Assembly (NCBI GenBank): GCA_030652715.1
Contig: JAUSQB010000132.1
Span: 1 to 5,593, forward strand
DNA: 5,593 bases
Source: Rugosibacter sp.
Lineage (GTDB): Bacteria > Pseudomonadota > Gammaproteobacteria > Burkholderiales > Rhodocyclaceae
Direction: 5' to 3'
The position numbers were made by a program, and so were the translations under genes. The notes beneath the pieces were generated by a model. It saw only the letters and a program-made list of their open reading frames with translations. It searched no databases and was not told the DNA's origin. Positions 1-5,593 of this stretch are shown piece by piece. The stretch's first letter is position 1; each line of letters opens with the position of its first letter.

Positions 1-587
1 GCCTTCATGATGTTGGGCAAGGTGGCATAACGCGGCTCGTTCAGCCGCAAGTCAGTCGTCACAATGGCAGGCAAAGTCAGTGCCAGCGTTTCTGACCCCC
101 CATCCACTTCACGCGTCACAGTCACCGAGCCTGCAGCAGTATCCACCACCACTTTCGAAGCAAATGTCGCTTGCGGCCACCCCATTAATGCGGCCAGCAT
201 CTGGCCTGTCTGATTGGCATCATCATCAATAGCCTGCTTGCCCAGAATAATCAGTTGCGGAGATTCCTTGAGTGCAATGGCCTTGAGTAATTTAGCCACC
301 GCCAGTGGCTGCAACTCAACCTCGGTTTCAACCAGAATGCCGCGATCGGCACCTAAAGCCATGGCCGTGCGCAAGGTTTCCTGGCACGCAGTGACACCAC
401 AAGAAATAGCAACCACCTCGGTGGCGACCCCAGCTTCTTTCAAACGCAACGCCTCTTCAATTGCGATTTCATCAAAAGGATTCATGGCCATTTTGACATT
501 CGCCAGATCAACGCCGGTGTTGTCCGCCTTGACGCGGACTTTAATGTTGTAGTCAATCACACGCTTGACCGGGACAAGAATTTTCAA
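1..587 (-). CDS. etfB: Electron transfer flavoprotein beta subunit (partial, C-terminus cut by window edge)
   Basis: This is the beta subunit of the EtfAB heterodimer, which binds AMP and passes electrons from acyl-CoA and related dehydrogenases to ETF:quinone oxidoreductase in the cytoplasm. I translated 195 codons by hand. The protein opens with [14 protein letters not shown] and has the NPFDE segment at residues 36-40. [14 protein letters not shown] at 116-129 is the nucleotide-binding stretch. The partner-recognition loop, [13 protein letters not shown], ends at residue 195. The family is about 250 residues long, so roughly 55 are missing beyond base 1. The start is TTG at 587-585. A TAG lies in frame four codons upstream (599-597), no ATG or GTG lies between, and AGGAG sits 6 bases before the TTG. 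The first in-frame ATG is codon 33, inside the conserved core. The sequence matches the aerobic, mitochondrial-like ETF group. etfA would be expected just outside the window. Identity is very secure. Confidence 0.96.
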   Translation of the reverse strand, partial: MKILVPVKRVIDYNIKVRVKADNTGVDLANVKMAMNPFDEIAIEEALRLKEAGVATEVVAISCGVTACQETLRTAMALGADRGILVETEVELQPLAVAKLLKAIALKESPQLIILGKQAIDDDANQTGQMLAALMGWPQATFASKVVVDTAAGSVTVTREVDGGSETLALTLPAIVTTDLRLNEPRYATLPNIMK

Positions 588-593
588 GTCAAT

Positions 594-598
594 CTCCT
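594..598 (-). promoter_or_regulatory. Ribosome binding site deciding the etfB TTG start
   Basis: On the minus strand AGGAG lies 6 bases upstream of TTG, which is ideal spacing. It overlaps the in-frame TAG stop at 599-597, so translation cannot begin further upstream. This fixes TTG as the start of etfB. Confidence 0.8.
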
Positions 599-599
599 A

Positions 600-642
600 G
601 GCTGAATAAAAATTTATTGCTCACTTGGTGGGTGAGCTAGCC
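600..642 (-). promoter_or_regulatory. Candidate folded leader element upstream of etfB
   Basis: In 43 bases just before the etfB ribosome binding site, three complementary pairs nest almost without gaps. The outer stem is 642-639 with 603-600 (GGCT/AGCC). One inner hairpin is 637-632 with 624-619 (GCTCAC/GTGAGC, 7-base loop). The second is 618-613 with 610-605 (AATAAA/TTTATT, a tight 2-base loop that would open to about 5 pairs). Drawn in RNA this is a small three-way junction ending next to the AGGAG. The pairing is seen directly. A regulatory role is inference. The GCTCAC inverted repeat could instead be a protein operator near the promoter. Confidence 0.3.
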
Positions 643-646
643 ATAG

Positions 647-677
647 ATTTTAGCCCATCGCTTACCTGCATTGGGAA
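647..677 (-). promoter_or_regulatory. Possible promoter of etfB
   Basis: On the minus strand TAAAAT (652-647) is a good -10 match. TTCCCA (677-672) is a weak -35 with four of six consensus bases, at a long 19-base spacing. Transcription would begin near 640, leaving a leader of about 50 bases. The position, between the tpx terminator and etfB, is where a promoter is needed, but the -35 is poor and the call is tentative. Confidence 0.3.
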
Positions 678-703
678 CCATCCATCTTGCGCCGCTCACA
701 GAC

Positions 704-757
704 AAAGAAAATCGCCGGATGCTACAGGACATAAAGCCTGTAGCATCCGGCGATTCT
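704..757 (-). terminator. Intrinsic terminator downstream of tpx
   Basis: A perfect 19-base-pair inverted repeat joins 710-728 to 737-755 around an 8-base loop (729-736). On the minus strand the stem is followed by a T-rich tract, TTTTCTTT, as expected of a Rho-independent terminator for transcripts coming from tpx, whose stop codon lies about 40 bases upstream. Read on the plus strand the stem lacks a clear T-run, so termination is probably one-way. It separates the isc-tatD-tpx unit from etfB. Confidence 0.85.
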
Positions 758-794
758 TCAGCTTTACCTGGCCTGCGTAACGCTGTAACGCTAT

Positions 795-1295
795 TTAAGC
801 GAGCGCTTTCAATACCGCATCGTAGTTAGGTTCGTCGCCAATTTCAGCCACTAGCTCGCTATGAATGACTTGATCATTGGCATCAAGAACCACAATGGCA
901 CGCGTTGTCAAACCTGCCAGAGGGCCTTCGGCCAAACCAACGCCCCAGGCTGCCAGAAATTCAGGATGGCGGAAGGTGGATAAATGCGCGACATTCGTGA
1001 TTCCTTCCATATCGCAAAAACGCTTGGCGGCAAATGGCAGATCGGCTGACACGGCCAGAATCGCCGTATTGGGGAGTTGCGCAGCCAGCTCGTTGAACTT
1101 GCGTGTGGAGGTGGCGCACGTTGGCGTATCAAGGCTAGGCACGATGTTCAGCACTTTGCGCTTACCGGCAAAATCTTTCAGCGACACATCGGCAAGAGCA
1201 CCACTGGTCAGTTGAAAATCGGGCGATTTAGCACCGGCTTTGGGTAACGTGCCATTAAGGCGGATAGGGTTGCCGTGAAAATTTACAGTACTCAT
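795..1295 (-). CDS. tpx: Thiol peroxidase (atypical 2-Cys peroxiredoxin)
   Basis: Tpx reduces hydrogen peroxide and, preferentially, organic peroxides, and is recycled by thioredoxin. The protein has 166 residues, matching the family (E. coli Tpx is 168). The active-site segment [18 protein letters not shown] carries the peroxidatic Cys60 with Thr57. The resolving cysteine is Cys94 in [12 protein letters not shown]. The conserved Arg132 lies in [11 protein letters not shown], and [15 protein letters not shown] is typical of the family. The ATG at 1295 has AGGAG 6 bases upstream. The gene lies 27 bases downstream of the TatD-family gene with no terminator between and is followed by a strong intrinsic terminator, so it appears to be the last gene of the long isc transcript. 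A private promoter inside the end of the TatD gene cannot be excluded. Nothing is missing from the active site. Confidence 0.97.
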   Translation of the reverse strand: MSTVNFHGNPIRLNGTLPKAGAKSPDFQLTSGALADVSLKDFAGKRKVLNIVPSLDTPTCATSTRKFNELAAQLPNTAILAVSADLPFAAKRFCDMEGITNVAHLSTFRHPEFLAAWGVGLAEGPLAGLTTRAIVVLDANDQVIHSELVAEIGDEPNYDAVLKALA

Positions 1296-1309
1296 GGTGA
1301 TCTCCTGGT

Positions 1310-1330
1310 GGGTGGGTGGGGGTTACGGGG
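1310..1330 (+). other. G-quadruplex-forming motif at the tatD/tpx junction
   Basis: Four G-runs of 3, 3, 5 and 4 bases (1310-1312, 1314-1316, 1318-1322, 1327-1330) are separated by loops of 1, 1 and 4 bases on the plus strand. This fits the canonical quadruplex pattern. It lies on the template strand of tpx, spans the stop codon of the TatD-family gene and ends just before the tpx ribosome binding site. The mRNA carries the complementary C-runs. The motif is seen directly; whether it folds in the cell is unknown. Confidence 0.55.
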
Positions 1331-2111
1331 TAAACATCAAATCAGCCGGGCTAAGCCGGGGCAAAACAGTGACGGCATTCGCGGTTGTCGCTTCAGCAAT
1401 CACAGAAAGGGGGACACCGCGCAACAAAGCCAGTGTCTGGGCTATGCGCGGCAATTGATCCGGCGTGTTGCGAGCGCCGACTTTCCATTCCGGTGGCATA
1501 TCCGGCGCATCGGTTTCCAGCACGATAGAGTCTAACGGAAGCGTCGCCGCCAGTTTGCGGATGCGCTGCGCACGAGGGAAAGTCATCGCCCCGCCAAAGC
1601 CCAGCTTAAAGCCTAGCTTGATGAATTCTTCTGCCTGCTGCTGGCTGCCATTAAAAGCGTGCGCTATGCCTCCGCACACCCTCACACGCCGCAGTTGCTG
1701 CAAAATCGGGTCAATGGCGCGGCGCACATGCAATAACACGGGCAGATCGGCTATCTGCGCAATTTTGAGCTGCTCGACAAAATAATAAAGCTGTTGTGCG
1801 TCATCGCGCTCCGCAACAAAGCGATCCAAGCCAATCTCGCCCACCGCAACCGGTTGCTCACGGGCTATGGTTTCACGCAGCGCCTGAATATCTTCTTCGC
1901 ACGCTTTGGCAACATACATCGGATGAATTCCATACGCTGCCACGCACCCCGTATGCTCGCGGCAAACCGAGGCCACTGCACCAAAATTCGCTCGTTCGAC
2001 AGCCGGCACAACAATCACTGAAACGTTTGATTGCCTTGCCGCCTGAGCAACTGCCTCGCGGTCTGCATCAAATTCTGCGGCGTCAAGATGGCAATGGGTG
2101 TCTATCAACAT
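1323..2111 (-). CDS. TatD-family metal-dependent hydrolase, YjjV-like
   Basis: This 262-residue protein is a complete TatD-type TIM-barrel metallohydrolase. Family members are divalent-metal-dependent DNases or phosphodiesterases, and some act on 3' DNA ends or D-aminoacyl-tRNA. The exact substrate here cannot be told from sequence. Metal-site residues are all present: His6 and His8 (DTHCHLD), Glu92 (VGEIGLD), His128 (LLHVRRA), His151 (IAHAFNG) and Asp201 (LETDAPDMP). Among E. coli paralogues it looks most like YjjV, sharing the GFKLGFGG and TFPRA stretches and the DAPDMP run. The start ATG at 2111 gives the conserved MLIDTHCHLD opening. AAGGTGAG, overlapping the iscX stop, lies about 11 bases upstream and is a modest ribosome binding site. 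The gap from iscX is only 17 bases, so it is probably cotranscribed with the isc genes. There is no signal peptide, so it is likely cytoplasmic. Confidence 0.93.
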   Translation of the reverse strand: MLIDTHCHLDAAEFDADREAVAQAARQSNVSVIVVPAVERANFGAVASVCREHTGCVAAYGIHPMYVAKACEEDIQALRETIAREQPVAVGEIGLDRFVAERDDAQQLYYFVEQLKIAQIADLPVLLHVRRAIDPILQQLRRVRVCGGIAHAFNGSQQQAEEFIKLGFKLGFGGAMTFPRAQRIRKLAATLPLDSIVLETDAPDMPPEWKVGARNTPDQLPRIAQTLALLRGVPLSVIAEATTANAVTVLPRLSPADLMFTP

Positions 2112-2128
2112 AAAACGCTTGGCTCACC

Positions 2129-2323
2129 TTATTCCGCTTCATCTATCCACGCTTGCTGAATGGCTTCCAGCTTTTTTTCGCCACAATGCGTTGCGTCTTC
2201 TTCAAAGCCCGGCAAGGCCAAAACCCAGTTCATCAAGTCAACAAAATTGATACGTGTCGGATCAACTTCAGGATGGCGATCAATCAGCGCCAGTGCAATA
2301 TCCAGGCTATCCGTCCATTTCAT
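2129..2323 (-). CDS. iscX: IscX, small Fe-S assembly regulator
   Basis: IscX (YfhJ) is a small acidic protein that binds iron and the cysteine desulfurase IscS, and tunes the rate of cluster assembly. The 64-residue product begins [13 protein letters not shown] and ends with AIQQAWIDEAE. Both ends match the E. coli protein (66 residues), including the WTDS start and the W-DEAE tail. The middle segment, DPTRINFVDLMNWVLALPGF, is the usual helix region, and an acidic EED follows it. The start ATG overlaps the fdx stop as ATGA, and a strong GGAGG lies 7 bases upstream inside fdx. It ends the canonical isc gene order. The codons for EKK carry a run of seven A's (2172-2178 on the complement). Confidence 0.96.
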   Translation of the reverse strand: MKWTDSLDIALALIDRHPEVDPTRINFVDLMNWVLALPGFEEDATHCGEKKLEAIQQAWIDEAE

Positions 2324-2661
2324 CGCTTGACCTCCTTGACCATGTTGATGGTGTATTTAGGTATTTCAATAACCAGCGGCGTCGTGCCCACAATTGCCTG
2401 GCAAGAGAGGCGCGAATTCGGCTCCAGCCCCCAGGCTTTATCAAGCATATCTTCTTCCAGCTCTTCGGCAGGCGGCAGCGATGCAAACCCCTCGCGCACG
2501 ACCACATGGCACGTGGTGCAAGCGCAGGATTTTTCGCAGGCATGCTCAATTTCGATGTCATTTTCAAGCAAGGCATCGCACACCGAGGTACCGGCAGCCG
2601 CTTCGATCACGGCGCCCTCGGGACACAACTCGGGATGGGGTAAAACAATCATTTGCGTCAT
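2320..2661 (-). CDS. fdx: ISC-type [2Fe-2S] ferredoxin
   Basis: This adrenodoxin-like ferredoxin gives electrons to the IscS/IscU machinery during cluster assembly. The product has 113 residues, close to E. coli Fdx (111). The cluster ligands are Cys42, Cys48 and Cys51 in [12 protein letters not shown], and Cys87 in SRLSCQA. The extra Cys46 typical of ISC ferredoxins is also present. The [11 protein letters not shown] motif at 71-81 and the IPKYTIN tail at 99-105 are diagnostic of this class rather than of plant-type ferredoxins. The start ATG overlaps the hscA stop (ATGA), and the stop overlaps the iscX start the same way, so translation is probably coupled on both sides. Only a weak AGGT sits upstream of the start. 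An alternative start at Met4 would drop just three residues. Confidence 0.97.
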   Translation of the reverse strand: MTQMIVLPHPELCPEGAVIEAAAGTSVCDALLENDIEIEHACEKSCACTTCHVVVREGFASLPPAEELEEDMLDKAWGLEPNSRLSCQAIVGTTPLVIEIPKYTINMVKEVKR

Positions 2662-4526
2662 AACGTTACCTGGTCAATATTTTTTCCGGCAAGGGCCTGC
2701 TGCACGCTTTGATTCATGCGCCGTGCGGCAAATTCATCGGTCGCATCGTTGAGTGCTTTCATGGCCGCATCAATCGCCGGACGATCATCGCTATCCACCA
2801 CACTTTGCAGATGCCCCATCGCAACCTCAATGCGTGCGCGCTCATCCACGGAAAGAATCCCGCCGCTGCTGATCAATGCGGAGCGGATTGCCTCCAGCAA
2901 GCGTTTGGCCTCAACCTGCATTTCACGCAGCGCCCGCAAGGAAGCGTCCTCGCGCGCGTGAGAGAAGCTCTCTTTTAGCATCTCGGAAATCTCGTTATCC
3001 GTGAGGCCATATGAGGGTTTGACTTCAATACGTGCCTCATGGCCGGTCGTCTGCTCGCGGGCAGAAACCGCAAGCAGGCCGTCCGCATCCACCTGAAATG
3101 TCACACGGATACGCGCAGCGCCCGCCACCATGGGCGGGATGCCGCGCAACTCAAAACGCGCCAGGCTGCGGCATACGGAAACCAGATCACGCTCGCCTTG
3201 CACCACATGGATGGACATGGCTGTTTGGCCATCCTTAAACGTCGTGAACTCCTGCGCACGCGCAACAGGTATCGTCGAATTGCGCGGGATGACTTTCTCG
3301 ACCAGGCCACCCATGGTTTCCAAGCCCAAGGATAAAGGAATCACATCCAGCAATAACCAGTCATCACCCGCTGCCCGATTACCCGCCAGCAGATTAGCCT
3401 GCATGGCAGCACCCAGCGCAACCACTTTGTCCGGATCAAGATTATTAAGCGGTTCCTGCTTGAAAAACTCGCCCACCGCATGCTGGATTTGCGGCATGCG
3501 TGTTGACCCGCCGACCATCACCACACCGCGCACTTCAGCGATCGTCAAACCCGCATCGCGCAGCGCCTTTTTGGTAGCGGATAATGTTTTTTGCACCAGT
3601 GTGCGCGTAATTTCGGTGAATATGTCTGTGGTAAGTACCAGATCGACATATTCGCCGCTGCTGAGCTTCACGGTAATCGGCGCCTCGCCATGCTGCGAGA
3701 GATACTCCTTGGCTTCTCGCGCATGCCCCTGCAACAGACGAGTGTCGCGTAGCGATAAAGGCTTGAGCCCGGCTTCTGCGATGATCCAGCAAAACACGCG
3801 ATGATCAAAATCGTCCCCGCCCAGTGCGGAATCTCCGCCGGTCGAAAGCACCTCGAAAATACCCTTGGCAAGACGCAAAATGGAAATATCGAACGTGCCA
3901 CCACCCAGATCGAAAATAGCGTAGATGCCTTCGGCCGCATTGTCCAGGCCATACGCAATGGCCGCAGCCGTTGGCTCGTTCAGCAAGCGCAGCACATGCA
4001 GCCCCGCTAGCTGTGCGGCATCTTTGGTCGCCTGGCGCTGCGCATCGTCAAAGTAAGCGGGCACGGTAATCACCGCCCCGGTGAGCTCGCCGCCCAGCGC
4101 GGCTTCCCCACGCAAACGCAAGGTTTTGAGAATTTCAGCCGAAACTTCTACCGGGCTTTTGATGCCCGCCACCGTCTTGATCTTGACCATGCCGCCAGCG
4201 TCGACAAAATCATAGGGCAGGGTTTCGCTGTGCGCAATATCCGCCCGCCCGCGCCCCATGAAGCGTTTGACTGACACAATCGTATTCTTGGGGTCGAGCG
4301 ATTTCCAAGGCTCAGCGGCATAGCCTACGCCAACGTTACCGTCAGCCGTATAACGAACCACCGAGGGTAACAAAGGATGGCCTTTTTCATCGCTCAACAC
4401 CACGCTCATGCCGCTGCGCACCGTAGCGACCAGCGAATTGGTCGTCCCTAAATCAATACCTATTGCCAGGCGATGCTGGTGAGGCGCAACCGATTCACCC
4501 GGTTCAGCAATTTGCAAAAGAGCCAT
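2658..4526 (-). CDS. hscA: Fe-S assembly Hsp70 chaperone HscA
   Basis: HscA is the specialised Hsp70 that binds the LPPVK motif of IscU and, with HscB, uses ATP to drive cluster release. The product has 622 residues (E. coli HscA has 616). A short N-terminal extension precedes the ATPase domain. That domain carries phosphate loop 1, IDLGTTNS (24-31), loop 2, [11 protein letters not shown] (205-215), and the adenosine motif [10 protein letters not shown] (336-345). The interdomain linker [17 protein letters not shown] follows at 391-407. The substrate-binding domain and C-terminal helical lid run to the end. There is no EEVD tail, which is normal for bacterial Hsp70s. Its position between hscB and fdx separates it from DnaK. 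The start lies 8 bases after the hscB stop with no clear Shine-Dalgarno sequence, so it probably depends on coupling to hscB translation. The stop overlaps the fdx start. Confidence 0.97.
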   Translation of the reverse strand: MALLQIAEPGESVAPHQHRLAIGIDLGTTNSLVATVRSGMSVVLSDEKGHPLLPSVVRYTADGNVGVGYAAEPWKSLDPKNTIVSVKRFMGRGRADIAHSETLPYDFVDAGGMVKIKTVAGIKSPVEVSAEILKTLRLRGEAALGGELTGAVITVPAYFDDAQRQATKDAAQLAGLHVLRLLNEPTAAAIAYGLDNAAEGIYAIFDLGGGTFDISILRLAKGIFEVLSTGGDSALGGDDFDHRVFCWIIAEAGLKPLSLRDTRLLQGHAREAKEYLSQHGEAPITVKLSSGEYVDLVLTTDIFTEITRTLVQKTLSATKKALRDAGLTIAEVRGVVMVGGSTRMPQIQHAVGEFFKQEPLNNLDPDKVVALGAAMQANLLAGNRAAGDDWLLLDVIPLSLGLETMGGLVEKVIPRNSTIPVARAQEFTTFKDGQTAMSIHVVQGERDLVSVCRSLARFELRGIPPMVAGAARIRVTFQVDADGLLAVSAREQTTGHEARIEVKPSYGLTDNEISEMLKESFSHAREDASLRALREMQVEAKRLLEAIRSALISSGGILSVDERARIEVAMGHLQSVVDSDDRPAIDAAMKALNDATDEFAARRMNQSVQQALAGKNIDQVTL

Positions 4527-4534
4527 AGTATTTT

Positions 4535-5089
4535 TTAAGAAGTGACGGCTTCGAGCGCGTCGTTAATTTCGTGCAGCAGTTTTTCCTGAAACATGAGCTT
4601 GCGTACAAGGTCGGCTGCCGCTGTGTAATCATGCTGGTGATCGATAAGTTCAATCAACTGCTGATGCGACTCGGCAACATCGCGACACAGCGTCGCGTGT
4701 GCAGCCTCCAGAAAGGCTTCATCACCGGCTGCACGTGCCGCCATGACGTTTTCACGCAATTCCATCTGCTGCATCAAAAATGCAACTGGCATCGCCGTGT
4801 TGCTTTCCACCTGCGGATCAAAGCCCAGCAGGGTAAGTAAATACAGCGCTCGCTTTCCAGGCGACTTCAGTATTTGGCAGGCCTCATTCACGCGGGTTGC
4901 CCACTGCATGGCCAAGCGCTGTTGCGCATCCCCCGCTTGCACATAGCGGTCAGGATGCACCAAGGCTTGCAGGCTGCGAAACTTCTGACCAAGCTCGTCA
5001 CCATTCAACGCTTGCTGGCGCGGCAAATCCAGCAGCGCAAAGTGGTCCGCAGAAAAATCAGGCCTCAAGGTGGAATTTTCAAAACTCAT
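4535..5089 (-). CDS. hscB: J-domain co-chaperone HscB
   Basis: HscB is the J-protein partner of HscA. It binds IscU, delivers it to HscA and stimulates the ATPase. The product has 184 residues, compared with 171 in E. coli. The J-domain covers about residues 12-80 with the essential HPD at 45-47 (LVHPDRYV) and the [18 protein letters not shown] segment that follows. The C-terminal part (about 90-184) is the acidic helical bundle that contacts IscU, including [10 protein letters not shown] at 106-115. No N-terminal zinc cysteines are present, as expected of the bacterial form. The gene starts 10 bases after the iscA stop. Only a weak TGAG, formed by the iscA stop region, lies upstream of the ATG, so translation is probably coupled to iscA. 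No alternative start fits the family better. Confidence 0.96.
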   Translation of the reverse strand: MSFENSTLRPDFSADHFALLDLPRQQALNGDELGQKFRSLQALVHPDRYVQAGDAQQRLAMQWATRVNEACQILKSPGKRALYLLTLLGFDPQVESNTAMPVAFLMQQMELRENVMAARAAGDEAFLEAAHATLCRDVAESHQQLIELIDHQHDYTAAADLVRKLMFQEKLLHEINDALEAVTS

Positions 5090-5099
5090 TCAGCGAAAC

Positions 5100-5429
5100 T
5101 CAAGTCGTTGTTGTAAACGATTCGCCGCAACCGCATTCGCCTTTGACATTTGGATTATTGAACTTAAAGCCTTCATTCAGGCCTTCTTTCGTATAGTCCA
5201 ATTCCGTCCCTTCAAGATACGGCAGGCTTTTGGGGTCGATCAACACCTTGACGCCGTGACTTTCAAACACCAGGTCCTCAGGCAGCGCATCATCGGCAAA
5301 CTCAAGCTTGTACGCCAATCCAGAACAGCCGGAAGTCTTGACGCCAAGACGAATGCCAACCCCCTTGCCGCGCTTGGCAAGGAACCCCGCCACATGCTGT
5401 GCTGCTGGCTCAGACAAAGTCACTGGCAT
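5100..5429 (-). CDS. iscA: A-type Fe-S carrier IscA
   Basis: IscA is an A-type carrier that binds iron or Fe-S clusters and helps mature [4Fe-4S] targets. From the chosen start the protein is 109 residues (E. coli has 107) and opens [13 protein letters not shown]. The three invariant cysteines are Cys35 (TSGCSG) and Cys99 and Cys101 (ECGCGESF), at the same positions as in E. coli. The [16 protein letters not shown] stretch at 81-96 marks IscA within the family. The start is uncertain by a few residues: in-frame ATGs lie at 5438, 5435 and 5429, the first overlapping the iscU stop as ATGA. I chose 5429 because it aligns with known N-termini. The purine run GGGGCGG upstream is better spaced for 5435. 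The frame stays open to an ATG at 5504, but that stretch is iscU read in the wrong frame. Confidence 0.94.
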   Translation of the reverse strand: MPVTLSEPAAQHVAGFLAKRGKGVGIRLGVKTSGCSGLAYKLEFADDALPEDLVFESHGVKVLIDPKSLPYLEGTELDYTKEGLNEGFKFNNPNVKGECGCGESFTTTT

Positions 5430-5434
5430 AGTCA

Positions 5435-5593
5435 TCATCCGCCCCGCTTTTGCCGGTAATCGGCCACCGCCGCCTTGATCGCGTCTTCTGCAAGAATCGA
5501 ACAATGGATTTTTACCGGCGGCAAAGCCAATTCCTCGGCGATGTGCGTGTTCTTGATTTCCAGCGCCTGATCTAGCGTCTTGCCCTTGACCCA
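5435..5593 (-). CDS. iscU: Fe-S cluster scaffold IscU (partial, N-terminus beyond window)
   Basis: IscU is the scaffold on which IscS-derived sulfur and iron form a [2Fe-2S] cluster. Only the last 52 residues are present, beginning [15 protein letters not shown]. They include the HscA-recognition motif LPPVK, followed by [14 protein letters not shown], whose cysteine corresponds to the third cluster-ligand cysteine (Cys106 in E. coli numbering). The tail ends YRQKRGG. About 75 N-terminal residues, including the other two ligand cysteines, lie outside the window. The stop is TGA, immediately followed by a second in-frame TGA (5434-5432). This fragment is too short to begin its own gene in the window but is unambiguous by motif and by its place before iscA. 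iscS and iscR are expected upstream. Confidence 0.96.
   Translation of the reverse strand, partial: WVKGKTLDQALEIKNTHIAEELALPPVKIHCSILAEDAIKAAVADYRQKRGG

Noticed and set aside
214..552. Plus-strand open frame of 112 codons
   Set aside because: It is antisense to etfB, whose minus-strand translation matches the family along its whole length.
619..637. GCTCAC/GTGAGC hairpin as an intrinsic terminator ahead of etfB
   Set aside because: The stem has only 6 pairs, and the following T-run begins about 6 bases late (after AATAAA), which is poor for termination. The 19-pair stem at 710-755 already serves that role.
777..792. Tandem 8-base repeat GTAACGCT x2 just after the tpx stop
   Set aside because: Two short copies only, with no flanking structure. 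This is expected by chance or simple slippage, and no function is suggested.
2153..2752. Plus-strand open frame of 199 codons opposite iscX, fdx and the hscA end
   Set aside because: It spans three verified minus-strand genes in antisense and resembles no family. Its length is explained by the codon usage of the opposite strand.
3130..3804. Plus-strand open frame of 224 codons opposite hscA
   Set aside because: It is antisense to the fully conserved HscA reading frame, has low-complexity Ser/Arg/Pro-rich content, no recognisable motif and no ribosome binding context. It is a shadow of hscA codon bias.
5430..5504. N-terminal extension of iscA to an ATG at 5504
   Set aside because: The extension ([14 protein letters not shown]...) is the iscU 3' end read out of frame and has no counterpart in IscA proteins, which start near MPVTLSE.
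1..5593. CRISPR arrays, insertion sequences, tRNA/rRNA genes, phage or defence genes
   Set aside because: No spaced repeats, transposase-like protein, terminal repeats, tRNA cloverleaf or unusual composition was seen. The window is almost fully occupied by conserved housekeeping genes.

Overview
The window is an ordinary, well-preserved bacterial chromosome segment. Every recognisable gene lies on the minus strand, so transcription runs from high to low coordinates. The protein set is a classic ISC iron-sulfur assembly operon with HscA/HscB and an EtfB of the aerobic group, and its residues are closest to proteobacterial families. A betaproteobacterium (possibly a Nitrosomonadales relative) is my best guess. 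That is inferred from remembered protein similarity and was not tested by any search.

Layout in transcription order: the 3' end of iscU (5593-5435), iscA (5429-5100), hscB (5089-4535), hscA (4526-2658), fdx (2661-2320), iscX (2323-2129), a TatD-family metal-dependent hydrolase of YjjV type (2111-1323) and tpx (1295-795). A strong intrinsic terminator follows at about 757-704. Gene junctions are very tight, from 4-base ATGA overlaps to gaps of 27 bases or less, and no terminator-like structure was seen before the one after tpx. The eight genes therefore look like one transcript. After the terminator, a leader with a possible promoter and a compact folded element precedes etfB (587 down to the window edge). 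etfB begins with TTG and loses its C-terminus at the edge.

The parts fit together as follows. IscU is the scaffold on which [2Fe-2S] clusters form. HscB brings loaded IscU to the Hsp70 HscA, which recognises the LPPVK motif visible in the IscU fragment and drives cluster release. Fdx supplies electrons, IscA is an A-type carrier, and IscX modulates the cysteine desulfurase. tatD and tpx are extra downstream cargo. Tpx is a thiol peroxidase, so its linkage to a pathway making oxidation-sensitive clusters is plausible biologically but remains an inference. etfB belongs to a separate unit, presumably etfBA.

I found no RNA gene, insertion sequence, CRISPR array or sign of recent transfer, and no convincing undescribed system. 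The points most worth a second look are the isc-tatD-tpx linkage, a G-quadruplex motif at the tatD/tpx junction, the TTG start of etfB, and the folded etfB leader.
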